Of a stretch of DNA of 64,000 nucleotides, positions 27,486 to 36,638 are shown in pieces. The stretch spans positions 310,001-374,000 of the forward strand of contig NZ_CZPZ01000001.1 in assembly GCF_001458775.1 (NCBI RefSeq), given 5' to 3'. The stretch comes from Candidatus Nitrospira nitrificans. Its GTDB lineage: Bacteria > Nitrospirota > Nitrospiria > Nitrospirales > Nitrospiraceae. The translations under genes were made by a program, and so were the position numbers. The notes under the pieces were generated by a model. The model was not told the DNA's origin and did not search any database. It worked only from the letters and a program-made list of their open reading frames with translations. Every line of letters begins with the position of its first letter. Within the stretch, counting starts at the first letter, position 1.

Positions 27486-28646
27486 ATGAAGTCGATTATC
27501 ATCTTGGGATCAACGGGATCGATCGGAACCAATACGCTCGATATCGTTCAACGGTTTCCCGATGAATTCCGCGTCGTCGGCCTGACGGCCGGCAGTAATA
27601 TCGACAAGCTTGAAGCCCAGATCCGCCGATTCACCCCCCTCGCCGTGGCGGTCTCCACCGAATCCTCCGCGGCATTGCTCCGAAGCCGGTGCGCCGATCT
27701 TCCCGTTGAGATCATGGCCGGCGAAGAAGGCATCACCCAGGTGGCCTCTGAACTGGATGCCGAATTGGTGATTTCGGCCATCGTGGGAGCAGCCGGACTC
27801 GTCCCGACCTTGTCCGCCATCCGCAGCGGGAAGCACATTGCCCTGGCCAATAAAGAACCGATGGTGATGGCCGGCAAGCTGATGCAGGATGAGGCCCGGA
27901 AGCATGGAGTCAGGATTTTCCCGGTCGATAGCGAACACAGTGCCATCTTTCAGTCATTGGAAGGACATCGGATTGAAGACGTCCGCCGATTGATCCTCAC
28001 GGCGTCCGGTGGGGCCCTCTGGACATTGTCCCAGGATCAGCTCCTGCATGTGACGCCGGAACGGGCCCTGCAACATCCCAATTGGAAGATGGGATCCAAG
28101 ATCACCATCGACTCGGCCACCCTGATGAATAAAGGATTGGAAGTGGTGGAAGCCCGCTGGCTCTTCAATATTTCCGCATCCGACATCGACGTGCTGATTC
28201 ATCGAGAAAGCATCATTCACTCGCTGGTAGAATATAAAGATCGGTCCATGATCGCCCAACTCGGACTCCCGGATATGCGAACCCCGATCTCGTACGCCAT
28301 GCGCCATCCCGCCAGAATGGCCCTCGACCTCCCCTCGCTGGATTTGACGGAGATCGGACGATTGACCTTTTGCAAACCGGACCATGAGCGCTTTCCGTGT
28401 CTCAATCTCGGATACGAGTCGCTTCGAGTCGGCGGCACCATGCCTGCCGCGATGAATGCGGCCAACGAAATCGCCGTCGAGGCATTCCTCAACCATGGCC
28501 TTCGCTTCAGTGAGATTCCTCAGGTCATTCGCAGCACGATGGAGGCGCATGCGCATCAGGAGATCACCTGCCTTGAGGATGCGCTGGAAGCGGATCGATG
28601 GGCCCGAGAAAAGGCGGAATCGTTGGTGCATGCGTTGCCTCGTTAA
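27486..28646 (+). CDS. dxr: 1-deoxy-D-xylulose-5-phosphate reductoisomerase
   Basis: 386 residues; NADPH-dependent conversion of DXP to 2-C-methylerythritol 4-phosphate, the committed step of the MEP isoprenoid pathway that feeds UppS. The N-terminal Rossmann motif is ILGSTGSIGTNTLDIV. The NADPH/metal segment is ALANKEPMVMAGKL. The metal-binding triad region is FPVDSEHSAIFQ, with GLEVVEARWLF and HRESIIHSLVEYKD in the catalytic domain. A GAGAGGAGAGG tract precedes the ATG, 18 bases after cdsA. Confidence 0.97.
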   Translation: MKSIIILGSTGSIGTNTLDIVQRFPDEFRVVGLTAGSNIDKLEAQIRRFTPLAVAVSTESSAALLRSRCADLPVEIMAGEEGITQVASELDAELVISAIVGAAGLVPTLSAIRSGKHIALANKEPMVMAGKLMQDEARKHGVRIFPVDSEHSAIFQSLEGHRIEDVRRLILTASGGALWTLSQDQLLHVTPERALQHPNWKMGSKITIDSATLMNKGLEVVEARWLFNISASDIDVLIHRESIIHSLVEYKDRSMIAQLGLPDMRTPISYAMRHPARMALDLPSLDLTEIGRLTFCKPDHERFPCLNLGYESLRVGGTMPAAMNAANEIAVEAFLNHGLRFSEIPQVIRSTMEAHAHQEITCLEDALEADRWAREKAESLVHALPR

Positions 28647-28709
28647 CGATCGGTTGCATTTCCCGCAGCGAATGTTAGAGTACAAGACCACACTCGATAG
28701 GGAGTTTCG

Positions 28710-30101
28710 ATGACGTCCGTATTTGCCTGGTCCCCCGATACCTTGTGGCTGCTCCTCCAGAAAGCCTGGTGGTTTCTTGTGGTCCTTGGCGTGCTGGTCG
28801 CCTTCCACGAACTCGGCCACTTTCTCGCCGCGCGGTGGGTTGGAGTGAAAGTCCTCAAATTTTCCATCGGCTTCGGCCCGAAGTTATTCGGCCGCCGAGT
28901 CGGCGAAACCGAATATCTCGTCTCTGCCGTCCCGCTCGGTGGGTACGTCAAATTATTCGGCGAGGATGAGACGGAAGCCACGACTCCCGAGGACCGCCGG
29001 CGATCGTTTTCGCACCAGAGCTTGTGGGGCAAGGTCCTTATCGTCGCGGCAGGCCCCGGGTTTAATTTCATTTTGGCCTACTTGATCTTCGCCGGATGGC
29101 TGTCCACTGGCGCGCCGTTGTTTGTCCCGACGTTCCGCGATCTGAGTGCCGACGTCGAAGCCCTGGTTCCCGGCTCTCCCGCCTCGATGGCGGGGGTGGA
29201 AGTCGGCGACCGCATCGTCAAGATCAACGGCAAAGACATTTCGACTAAAACCGAATTGCTGGATCTCGTCTCCAAGAGCAAGGGCCAACCTGTTTCACTT
29301 GAAGTCCGACGAGACGATCAACTGAAGACACTGACGGTGACTCCTATTCCGATTACGGAAGACGGAGCCAGCGGCGACGAACCGCTGTATACGATCGGTG
29401 TTGAGGAAACACCTCCCCTCGTCACCTCAGTCATGCCTGGATTACCCGCCTCCCTGGCCGGATTCAAACCAGGCGACCGAGTGGTCGCGATAGATGAGCA
29501 CGCCATCTACACCTGGGCGCAAATGACGACTCGGGTCCGGGAACACCCGCAGAAACCAATGACGATCGAGGTCCTCCGCGACGGGAAACGGACCGCACTG
29601 ACCGTCACACCGACGAGTGAAAAGTTGACGGTGAACGGACAGACTCTCGAGGTAGGGAAAATCGGCATCTCGGGACCGGGCCGCTCATTGATGCGATCCG
29701 ACAATGCCGCAGCGGCTGTGTATCAAGGGCTCGAAGCCACATGGGGCTGGACCGAGTTGACCGCGATCGGTCTCTATAAAATGATCGTGGGCGATATTTC
29801 GAGCAAGAATATCGGTGGACCGCTGACGATCGCCAATATTTCCGGCGAAGCGGCTTCCCAGGGCGCCTCCAGCGTCGTGTTCCTGATCGCCATTTTGAGC
29901 ATCAACCTCGGTGTTCTCAATTTACTGCCGATCCCGATCCTCGACGGCGGACACTTGCTCTTTTTTCTGATTGAGGGCATTCTGCGCAAACCGATCGGCG
30001 AACGGCAACGAGAAGTTGCCCAGCAGGTCGGATTGGTCCTCTTGGTCGGCGTCATGATCTTTGCCTTCTGGAACGACTTGGAACGCATCTTCTCCCGCTA
30101 G
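28710..30101 (+). CDS. rseP: RseP-type site-2 protease (intramembrane zinc metalloprotease)
   Basis: 463 residues. The first membrane helix contains the zinc motif AFHELGHFLAARWVG, followed by the membrane-reentrant GGYVKLFGED segment. Two PDZ domains lie in the periplasm (about 125-205 and 225-300; APGSPASMAGVEVGDRIVKI-like and MPGLPASLAGFKPGDRVVAI). The C-terminal membrane part has the third ligand motif NLLPIPILDGGHLLFFLIE. In other bacteria it cleaves anti-sigma factors after a first cut outside the membrane. Here it is placed between dxr and proS, a common arrangement. Confidence 0.95.
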   Translation: MTSVFAWSPDTLWLLLQKAWWFLVVLGVLVAFHELGHFLAARWVGVKVLKFSIGFGPKLFGRRVGETEYLVSAVPLGGYVKLFGEDETEATTPEDRRRSFSHQSLWGKVLIVAAGPGFNFILAYLIFAGWLSTGAPLFVPTFRDLSADVEALVPGSPASMAGVEVGDRIVKINGKDISTKTELLDLVSKSKGQPVSLEVRRDDQLKTLTVTPIPITEDGASGDEPLYTIGVEETPPLVTSVMPGLPASLAGFKPGDRVVAIDEHAIYTWAQMTTRVREHPQKPMTIEVLRDGKRTALTVTPTSEKLTVNGQTLEVGKIGISGPGRSLMRSDNAAAAVYQGLEATWGWTELTAIGLYKMIVGDISSKNIGGPLTIANISGEAASQGASSVVFLIAILSINLGVLNLLPIPILDGGHLLFFLIEGILRKPIGERQREVAQQVGLVLLVGVMIFAFWNDLERIFSR

Positions 30102-30109
30102 GCAGCATG

Positions 30110-30170
30110 TTGAAACCAGTCCCTCTCTTCGTTCTCGGCTTCAAGAAATCCTCAACGTACCCTGTTGAGG
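30110..30170. repeat. Intergenic repeat, copy A, with hairpin
   Basis: TTGAAA (30110-30115), CTTCGTTCTC (30127-30136) and CTCAACGTAC (30151-30160) are shared in order with copy B. CCTCAAC (30150-30156) and GTTGAGG (30164-30170) form a 7-pair hairpin just after the rseP stop. There is no T tract, so any terminator role is uncertain. Confidence 0.55.
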
Positions 30171-30316
30171 CGAAGAGCTGTCTCGGCAGCTTGGAGCGGG
30201 TGGGTGAGAGCACAGACGCATCCGGTTTCTCTCGCTCGAGGCCTTGCCGGACAACTTGTCGGAATATGCTATGAAATCTTCCACAGCTCAACCCGCGTCC
30301 TAACAGTTACGACACC

Positions 30317-32035
30317 ATGAAAACCTCCCAATTGTTGATTCCCACACTGCGGGATGATCCCGGCGAAGCGGAAACCGTCAGCCACCGACTGATGTTGCGC
30401 GCCGGGTTGATCCGAAAGGTCGCGGCCGGCATCTATACCTATCTTCCGCTCGGTCTCCGCGTGATCCGGAAAATCGAGCAGATCATCCGGGAAGAAATGA
30501 ACCGCGCCGGCGCGCAGGAACTCCTGATGCCGATCGCCTCCCCTGCTGAATTGTGGAAAGAAACCGCCCGATGGGACTACTACGGGAAAGAGCTTCTGCG
30601 CTTCAAGGATCGCCACGAGCGGGATTTTTGCCTGGGACCGACGCATGAAGAGGTCATTACCGATCTCTTTCGGCGAGAAGTGCGGTCCTACCGACAACTT
30701 CCCCTCAATTTCTATCAGATCCAAACCAAATTTCGAGACGAGATCCGCCCGCGATTTGGACTCATGCGAGGGCGGGAATTCATCATGAAGGATGCCTATA
30801 GCTTTGACGTCGATGAGGCCGCCGCCAAGACCAGCTATCAGAATATGTACGATGCCTACACCCGGATCTTCACGCGATGCGGCCTCACCTTTCGAGCCGT
30901 GGAAGCCGATACAGGTCTCATCGGCGGGGATGTCTCACACGAATTCATGGTCCTGGCCGATACCGGCGAGGCGACGGTGGCATACAGCGACCAGGGTTCT
31001 TACGCCGCCAATCTTGAACGGGCGGAAGTGCTTCCTCCATCTGATATCGACACACCCCCCCTTCTCCCCCTGACGCTGATCGATACGCCCCAGCGCCGGA
31101 CCGTGGAAGAAGTCACGGCTTTTTTGCAGATTTCACCCCGTCAACTCGTGAAGACTCTGCTGTACCGCGCGGGGACCGAAACCGTTGCCGTGCTGATCCG
31201 AGGAGATCATGAAGTGAACGAGGTCAAATTGGCGCGGTTGCTCAAGGTGACGGATGTGGCGTTAGCCGATCCCGTGACGGTCCAACAGGTCACGGGGGCC
31301 CCTCCCGGATTCGCCGGACCAGTCGGCCTGCAGCACACACGAATCCTGGCGGATCACGCCATTGCGGGAATGAAAAACGTCGTGGTCGGCGCCGACAAAG
31401 CCGATACGCACTATCAAAATGCCAATCTCGGCCGTGACTTCACCGTCGAACAGTTTGCTGACCTGCGTAATGCGCAAGCCGGCGACCCTTCTCCCCGAGG
31501 ACCGGGCGCGCTGACGCTCGCCAAGGGTATCGAAGTTGGACAGGTGTTCTTACTCGGCACCAAATACAGCCAGAAAATGAACGCCACCGTCCTCGACGAT
31601 CAGGGCAAGGAGCGCCTTGCCCTGATGGGTTGCTACGGTATCGGCGTCGGTCGAACGGCCGCGGCGGCGATCGAGCAACATCACGACGAGAAGGGCATCA
31701 TCTGGCCGTTTCCTATCGCGCCGTTCCATGTCCACCTCCTGACGGTCAGCCACTCGGAAAAGACGACCGAGGTCGCCGCGCGTCTCTATACCGACTTGAT
31801 GGCGGCAGGTCTTGAAGTATTGTGGGACGACCGCGCCGATCGAGCCGGCGTCAAATTCAATGACGCGGATCTCATCGGTGCCCCGTTCCAGGTCGTCATC
31901 GGCGACAAAGGCCTTGTAGACGGCGTTGTCGAGATCAAGATTCGACGAACCGGGATCAAATCCCGCATCGCACCTGGTGAGCTGATCGCCCACCTCACGC
32001 GCCTTTCTTTCGAAGCCCCTCCATCCGCCGATTGA
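30317..32035 (+). CDS. proS: Prolyl-tRNA synthetase (bacterial type, with editing insertion)
   Basis: 572 residues. A class II synthetase core is split by a YbaK-like editing domain. Motif 1 and the active-site region run through AGLIRKVAAGIYTYLPLGLR, LLMPIASPAELWKE and FCLGPTHEEVITDLFRREVR; motif 2 is FRDEIRPRFGLMRGREFIMK. The insertion (about 230-390) includes LLYRAGTETVAVLIRGDHEV and is expected to clear mischarged Ala. Motif 3 and the anticodon-binding domain follow (GCYGIGVGRTAAAAIEQHHD). Length matches the bacterial form. Confidence 0.97.
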   Translation: MKTSQLLIPTLRDDPGEAETVSHRLMLRAGLIRKVAAGIYTYLPLGLRVIRKIEQIIREEMNRAGAQELLMPIASPAELWKETARWDYYGKELLRFKDRHERDFCLGPTHEEVITDLFRREVRSYRQLPLNFYQIQTKFRDEIRPRFGLMRGREFIMKDAYSFDVDEAAAKTSYQNMYDAYTRIFTRCGLTFRAVEADTGLIGGDVSHEFMVLADTGEATVAYSDQGSYAANLERAEVLPPSDIDTPPLLPLTLIDTPQRRTVEEVTAFLQISPRQLVKTLLYRAGTETVAVLIRGDHEVNEVKLARLLKVTDVALADPVTVQQVTGAPPGFAGPVGLQHTRILADHAIAGMKNVVVGADKADTHYQNANLGRDFTVEQFADLRNAQAGDPSPRGPGALTLAKGIEVGQVFLLGTKYSQKMNATVLDDQGKERLALMGCYGIGVGRTAAAAIEQHHDEKGIIWPFPIAPFHVHLLTVSHSEKTTEVAARLYTDLMAAGLEVLWDDRADRAGVKFNDADLIGAPFQVVIGDKGLVDGVVEIKIRRTGIKSRIAPGELIAHLTRLSFEAPPSAD

Positions 32036-32106
32036 CCGCTCGCGTGGTTCCAGAGCCGAATTGCCCTCGCTTGCCCCTGAACTCACCGACAGAAAATGTC
32101 TTTTCC

Positions 32107-32134
32107 TTGCCTTCCCATCTTGTTCCTTTAGACT
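32107..32134 (+). promoter_or_regulatory. Candidate promoter of the GAF-PilB gene
   Basis: TTGCCT (32107-32112), 16 bases, TAGACT (32129-32134), about 100 bases before the ATG. Same -10 hexamer as uppS and the RTX operon. Confidence 0.4.
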
Positions 32135-32237
32135 GAGACTCGCGGTCTAGCTCCGTGATCTGTTGTTGGCCAGACACCTATAATCCAGCGCAAACCCAGA
32201 CTGGTTCACATCTCAACCGCAGAGAAAGCGCAGTCGG

Positions 32238-34559
32238 ATGCAAGCCAAGCCGATGACTCAGAATCTTCACGACGCGCAGCACAAGGTCGATCATGCCGAA
32301 CATGTTCAACGTATTACCACCCAGATTCATGCGGCCAGCAATCTCGATCAAATCCTTCTGGACTTGCATAAAGACATCTTAAGCTTATTCGACGCGGAGG
32401 ATTTGACACTTTTCGCGTTCGACCCGGAAAAGAAGGAAATCTTCTCTAAGGTTCCTCATATCGACGGAGTGGAGGAAGTGCGCATCCCCATTACCGAACA
32501 AAGTCTCGCCGGGTTCTGCGCCAAATATCTTCGCCCCGTCAACATTGCCGATGCGTACAACATCGCGGAGCTCCAAAGCATTCACCCATCCCTGCTCCAC
32601 GATACATCGTATGATAAGCGGACCGGATTCAGGACCAAGCAGGTCCTGACGTATCCGATCGTGGCCGACAACAAATACTTGATGGGCGTGCTGCAACTCC
32701 TGAATAAGAAGAGCGGGAGTCGCTTTACCAGAAAGGATGAAGAGGCCGTTGATGAGATCGCAAAAGCGCTCGGCATCGCCTTCTTCAACCTCCGCAAGAT
32801 CTCAAAAAAGAACCCGACCAAGTTCGATCTCTTAGTCAGTAATAACCGCCTCACGCAAAATGAACTCGACCAGGCCATGGCCGAGTCAAGAAAAGGGATG
32901 AGTGATCTCGAGAGTATTTTCATCGAAAAACACAAGATTCCGAAACTCGATATCGGCAAATCGCTCGCTCAGTTCCATCGGTGTCCCTACATCGAGTACA
33001 GCGAGCGCACCATCGTCGATGTGGAGCTGCTGAAGAACCTCAACGTCGACTATCTCAAAAAGAACCACTGGATGCCGCTCAAACGAGATCGTACGGCCAT
33101 CGAAATTCTGACCGACGATCCGGGAGACCTTGATCGCGTTCAAGACATCAAGCGGACCTTCCCAGGTCTCAACATTCGTTTCGCCGTCAGTCTGCGCCGG
33201 GACATCGCCCAATTTCTAAGCTCTGCGACCGGGCAGAGTGACGGCGGGGGCAGCGGACGCAAGCTCGACGAAAATGTGTCCGATATTCTCGGTGAACTTG
33301 TCATTGAAGCGCAGGCAGAAGGGATCGAGGACTCCTCCGCTGCCGGCCTCGATGAAAACGACAGCGCGATCGTCCGCCTGGCCAACCAAATCATTGCCGA
33401 TGCCTACCGGCAGAATGCGTCGGACATTCATATCGAACCGTACGGAGAAAAACGCGAAACATTGGTCCGCTTCCGAGTCGACGGAGAATGTTTCGAGTAC
33501 ATGAAGATTCCGCAGAGCTATCGCCGCGCGATCGTCTCCCGGCTCAAGATCATGGCCAGCCTGGATATCGCCGAGCGCCGCAAACCCCAGGACGGAAAGA
33601 TCAAATTCAAACTTTCAGAGACGAAGGAAATCGAACTCCGCGTTGCCACCCTCCCCACCGCCGGGTACAACGAAGACGTGGTCATGCGCATCCTCGCGGC
33701 GAGCGAACCACTGCCTCTCGATAAAATGGGGTTCTCGGAACGGAACCTCAGAATGCTGAAAGAGATTTCGGAAAAGCCTTACGGCATCATTCTCTGCGTC
33801 GGCCCGACGGGTTCCGGAAAGACAACCACGCTGCATTCGGTCCTGGGCAACATTAACACGCCGGACATCAAAATATGGACCGCCGAAGACCCTGTCGAAA
33901 TTACACAGTATGGCCTGCGCCAAGTACAGGTACAGCCAAAGATCGGCCTCACCTTTTCCGCTGCCATGCGCGCATTTCTCCGGGCCGACCCCGACGTCAT
34001 CATGGTAGGAGAAATGCGGGATAAAGAAACGGCCGACACCGGTATCGAAGCGTCGCTCACCGGCCATTTGGTGATGAGCACACTGCATACCAACAGCGCC
34101 GTCGAAACGGTCACCCGCCTCCTCGACATGGGCTGCGATCCGTTCAGCTTTGCCGATGCCATGCTGGGCGTGCTTGCGCAACGGTTGGCTCGCCGGATCT
34201 GCAAGGAATGTAAAGAACAATACGTCGGAAGCAAAGAAGAGTACGAAGAACTCCGATTGGGTTACGGAATTGAGTATTGGGACAAGCTCGGCATCAAGCA
34301 AGATAACACGTTCCGCCTTTCCCGTGGAAAGGGCTGTGAAACGTGCAATCGTTCAGGTTTCAAGGGGCGAGTCGCCTTGCACGAACTCCTGCTGGGCACG
34401 GACCACATGAAGCGGATGATCCAACAGAAAGCGCGCACCGAGGATATGCTCAAAACCGCCCTCGAAGAGGGGATGACAACGCTGGTGCAAGACGGGATTC
34501 AAAAAGTTTTGCAAGGTCACACGACCTACAAAGAAGTCAAAGCGGTCGCCATTAAATAG
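32238..34559 (+). CDS. PilB/GspE-type assembly ATPase with N-terminal GAF domain
   Basis: 773 residues. Residues about 17-190 form a GAF sensor domain (LDLHKDILSLFDAEDLTLFA, VLTYPIVADNKYLMGVLQLL). Residues 200-330 form a GspE/MshE N-terminal domain. The hexameric ATPase has Walker A ILCVGPTGSGKTTTLHSVLG, an Asp box and Walker B RADPDVIMVGEMRDKETADT. A CxxC pair set (CKECKEQY ... CETCNRSGFKGR) binds zinc as in PilB/GspE. It would power type IV pilus or type II secretion assembly at the inner membrane. No other pilus gene is nearby. An alternative start is ATG 32253. Confidence 0.92.
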   Translation: MQAKPMTQNLHDAQHKVDHAEHVQRITTQIHAASNLDQILLDLHKDILSLFDAEDLTLFAFDPEKKEIFSKVPHIDGVEEVRIPITEQSLAGFCAKYLRPVNIADAYNIAELQSIHPSLLHDTSYDKRTGFRTKQVLTYPIVADNKYLMGVLQLLNKKSGSRFTRKDEEAVDEIAKALGIAFFNLRKISKKNPTKFDLLVSNNRLTQNELDQAMAESRKGMSDLESIFIEKHKIPKLDIGKSLAQFHRCPYIEYSERTIVDVELLKNLNVDYLKKNHWMPLKRDRTAIEILTDDPGDLDRVQDIKRTFPGLNIRFAVSLRRDIAQFLSSATGQSDGGGSGRKLDENVSDILGELVIEAQAEGIEDSSAAGLDENDSAIVRLANQIIADAYRQNASDIHIEPYGEKRETLVRFRVDGECFEYMKIPQSYRRAIVSRLKIMASLDIAERRKPQDGKIKFKLSETKEIELRVATLPTAGYNEDVVMRILAASEPLPLDKMGFSERNLRMLKEISEKPYGIILCVGPTGSGKTTTLHSVLGNINTPDIKIWTAEDPVEITQYGLRQVQVQPKIGLTFSAAMRAFLRADPDVIMVGEMRDKETADTGIEASLTGHLVMSTLHTNSAVETVTRLLDMGCDPFSFADAMLGVLAQRLARRICKECKEQYVGSKEEYEELRLGYGIEYWDKLGIKQDNTFRLSRGKGCETCNRSGFKGRVALHELLLGTDHMKRMIQQKARTEDMLKTALEEGMTTLVQDGIQKVLQGHTTYKEVKAVAIK

Positions 34560-34658
34560 GCGTTCTGACTTCCTTCACTACACTTTATCTTCTGGAGCCA
34601 GCCCCCTTCACTCTCTTCCCACAACCATGTAGAATGCGCCGCGCAGTCTCGGACACCT

Positions 34659-35894
34659 ATGATGCGGATCACGTCGCTTTTCTTGGCCTCACTGCTCATT
34701 CTCACGGGATGTGAATCCACGGACCGTGTGCTTACCAACGCTGAACGAGTGCTCGGCAGCCGAACCAGCAGGACCGTGCTCGACATTGCCACGGGCAAAG
34801 ACCCCAAGCAAATTCTCAAAGAACGTGTCGACGCCTATCAGCGAGACCCCGAGGCCGTGATCCGGGATCTGCGGACGATTCAACGCGACTTCAACACCCT
34901 CATGACCGCATTGACCGGGCGAGTCCGGCAAACCTGGGGTGAGAAGGAAGTGAAGGTCCCGGAACAAAAGAAGTACGTGAAATACACCCAGAACTACATG
35001 AGCCGAACCATCGTCGACTTCGACGACGGGACGATCGTCGTAGAGACCTTGGATGACAAAGCGCCGAAAGAAAGTTTGAAGAACGCGATTGTTACGACCT
35101 TGCTCACACCGGACGATCCGCGCTCCGTCGATCTTTTTTCCGACAAGCCCATCACGCTGACCAGTGACCGGCCTCCCTATTTATTCGGATTGGTGCTGGA
35201 TCAACAAGGACAGCCGATCCGCACGCCGGCCCAAGCGGAAGCGTTCGCAACATCGACGACCGAGAACGCGAAGACAAGGACGGTGGATCAGAACGGTGGG
35301 ACGAAGCAAGCGCTGATCACCGAAATCAAGATGGTTGCGAACTTTTCAAACAAACAAGCGGACAAATATCGAGCAACGGTCTCCCGATTTGCCGAGCAAT
35401 TCAAGATCAGCCCAAGCCTCATCTTTGCCGTCATTCGAACGGAAAGTAACTTCAATCCCTTTGCCGTGAGTTCCGCCCCGGCCTATGGCTTGATGCAGTT
35501 GGTTCCAACCAGCGGCGGCCGAGATGCATACCGAAAAGCCAAAGGGAAAGATATGATTCCATCGCGCGAGTATCTGTTCGACCCGGAGAATAACATCGAG
35601 CTCGGCAGCGCCTATCTCAATGTCTTGTCGTATAACCTGCTCGAGCAGATCGACAATGAGGTCTCGAGAGAGTATTGCGTGATCTCGGCCTATAACACAG
35701 GCCCTCGGAACGTCTTCAAGACGTTTGCCGGAGACTCCGTAGCCGCCCTCAATCACATCAACAGCCTCGAACCACCGGCCGTCTATGACCGATTGCGCAA
35801 TAACCTGCCGTACCAGGAAACGAGGGATTATCTCGTGAAGGTCGTCACTTTCCGCAGGCAGTTCGTCTCCCTACGCGAAGACAGTGACCGTTGA
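34659..35894 (+). CDS. Membrane-bound lytic murein transglycosylase, MltC-like lipoprotein
   Basis: 411 residues. The signal peptide ends in the lipobox LLILTGCES, so it is an outer-membrane lipoprotein. Residues about 90-240 match the MltC N-terminal domain (VPEQKKYVKYTQNYMSRTIV, DFDDGTIVVETLDD). The C-terminal SLT domain carries the catalytic Glu in FAVIRTESNFNPFAVSSAPA, then YGLMQLVPTSGGRDAY and the ISAYNTGPRNVFKTF motif. It cleaves peptidoglycan glycan strands to 1,6-anhydro ends. A second ATG at 34662 is an alternative start. Confidence 0.93.
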   Translation: MMRITSLFLASLLILTGCESTDRVLTNAERVLGSRTSRTVLDIATGKDPKQILKERVDAYQRDPEAVIRDLRTIQRDFNTLMTALTGRVRQTWGEKEVKVPEQKKYVKYTQNYMSRTIVDFDDGTIVVETLDDKAPKESLKNAIVTTLLTPDDPRSVDLFSDKPITLTSDRPPYLFGLVLDQQGQPIRTPAQAEAFATSTTENAKTRTVDQNGGTKQALITEIKMVANFSNKQADKYRATVSRFAEQFKISPSLIFAVIRTESNFNPFAVSSAPAYGLMQLVPTSGGRDAYRKAKGKDMIPSREYLFDPENNIELGSAYLNVLSYNLLEQIDNEVSREYCVISAYNTGPRNVFKTFAGDSVAALNHINSLEPPAVYDRLRNNLPYQETRDYLVKVVTFRRQFVSLREDSDR

Positions 35895-35920
35895 GCATCT
35901 TCAAGGTTGCTCAGCGATAT

Positions 35921-35943
35921 CAGGCCCTCACCCTGAGGGCCTG
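35921..35943. terminator. Bidirectional hairpin between convergent genes
   Basis: CAGGCCCTCA, a three-base loop CCC, then TGAGGGCCTG: a perfect ten-pair stem between the ends of the MltC-like and PilZ genes. It has no clear T tract on either strand, but position and stability fit a shared terminator. Confidence 0.6.
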
Positions 35944-35947
35944 AAGA

Positions 35948-36346
35948 TTAGACGGCAAGAGGCGGGCCCGACCTGGACTGGTGGGTCATGAAGGCCTGGA
36001 GATGCGTATTGTCATTGGGAGACAACTTTTCAAACTCGACTCCGTAGGTGTGTTCTTTCGCCCACCGAACCGTGGCGGTTTCGATGACCATCGATGCCGC
36101 CTGATTGGGCAATCTCAACCTCATGGCGATTCGGTCGCCTGGCGTGATCACCGCTTCCGTCATGACGCGCGCTCCTTTTGCCGACACGTCGTAGACAATC
36201 CCCAGCCCCTGTTCGACCACCCCTTTCCTCAGCAATCCGACCCTGGCCAACGAACAGGGAAACGGAGCCGACACACGCACCCGAGGATATTTGCGCAATT
36301 GTGGGGTACTCTGTCCGGTGATGACCTTACAGTCTAGATCGTCCAT
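35948..36346 (-). CDS. PilZ-domain protein (likely c-di-GMP binding)
   Basis: About 132 residues from ATG 36346. The frame continues to ATG 36403, but neither start has a strong ribosome site. The PilZ signature is present: an Arg-rich entry LRKYPRVRVSAPFPCSLARV, then the turn motif YDVSAKGARVMTEAVITPGD and the barrel strand RLPNQAASMVIETATVRWA. The second-messenger ligand is inferred from the family. It may act on motility or envelope output near the PilB-like ATPase, with which it is convergent. Confidence 0.85.
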   Translation of the reverse strand: MDDLDCKVITGQSTPQLRKYPRVRVSAPFPCSLARVGLLRKGVVEQGLGIVYDVSAKGARVMTEAVITPGDRIAMRLRLPNQAASMVIETATVRWAKEHTYGVEFEKLSPNDNTHLQAFMTHQSRSGPPLAV

Positions 36347-36638
36347 GTTGTTTTCTCTTTCGCCGGGCCTGTGACATTGTTGTACTTGGTCGACCGTGTA
36401 CATGACGACCGAGCCGGCCTCGTGAATGCCAGCCTGTCGACGTGATTCTTATGTCAGGCGGACAGCGGCGAGTGCGATCGCGGAAGAAACCGCGCTCTTG
36501 GGCAAGTGAGCGAGACCCGATCACCGGGCTCCATCGACACTTCAGTGCCCGCTTGTATGCCGCTAAAGACCTGCGCAAATCCACCTCGTGAGACACACCG
36601 TATCTCACGAGGTATCGTTTGGGAACTATTTTTTAACT

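Noticed and set aside
36454-36638. Minus-strand frame with a GDRVSL-like segment after the helicase stop
   Set aside because: Some resemblance to a PilZ or beta-barrel fragment, but it has no usable start and runs through the helicase end in another frame.
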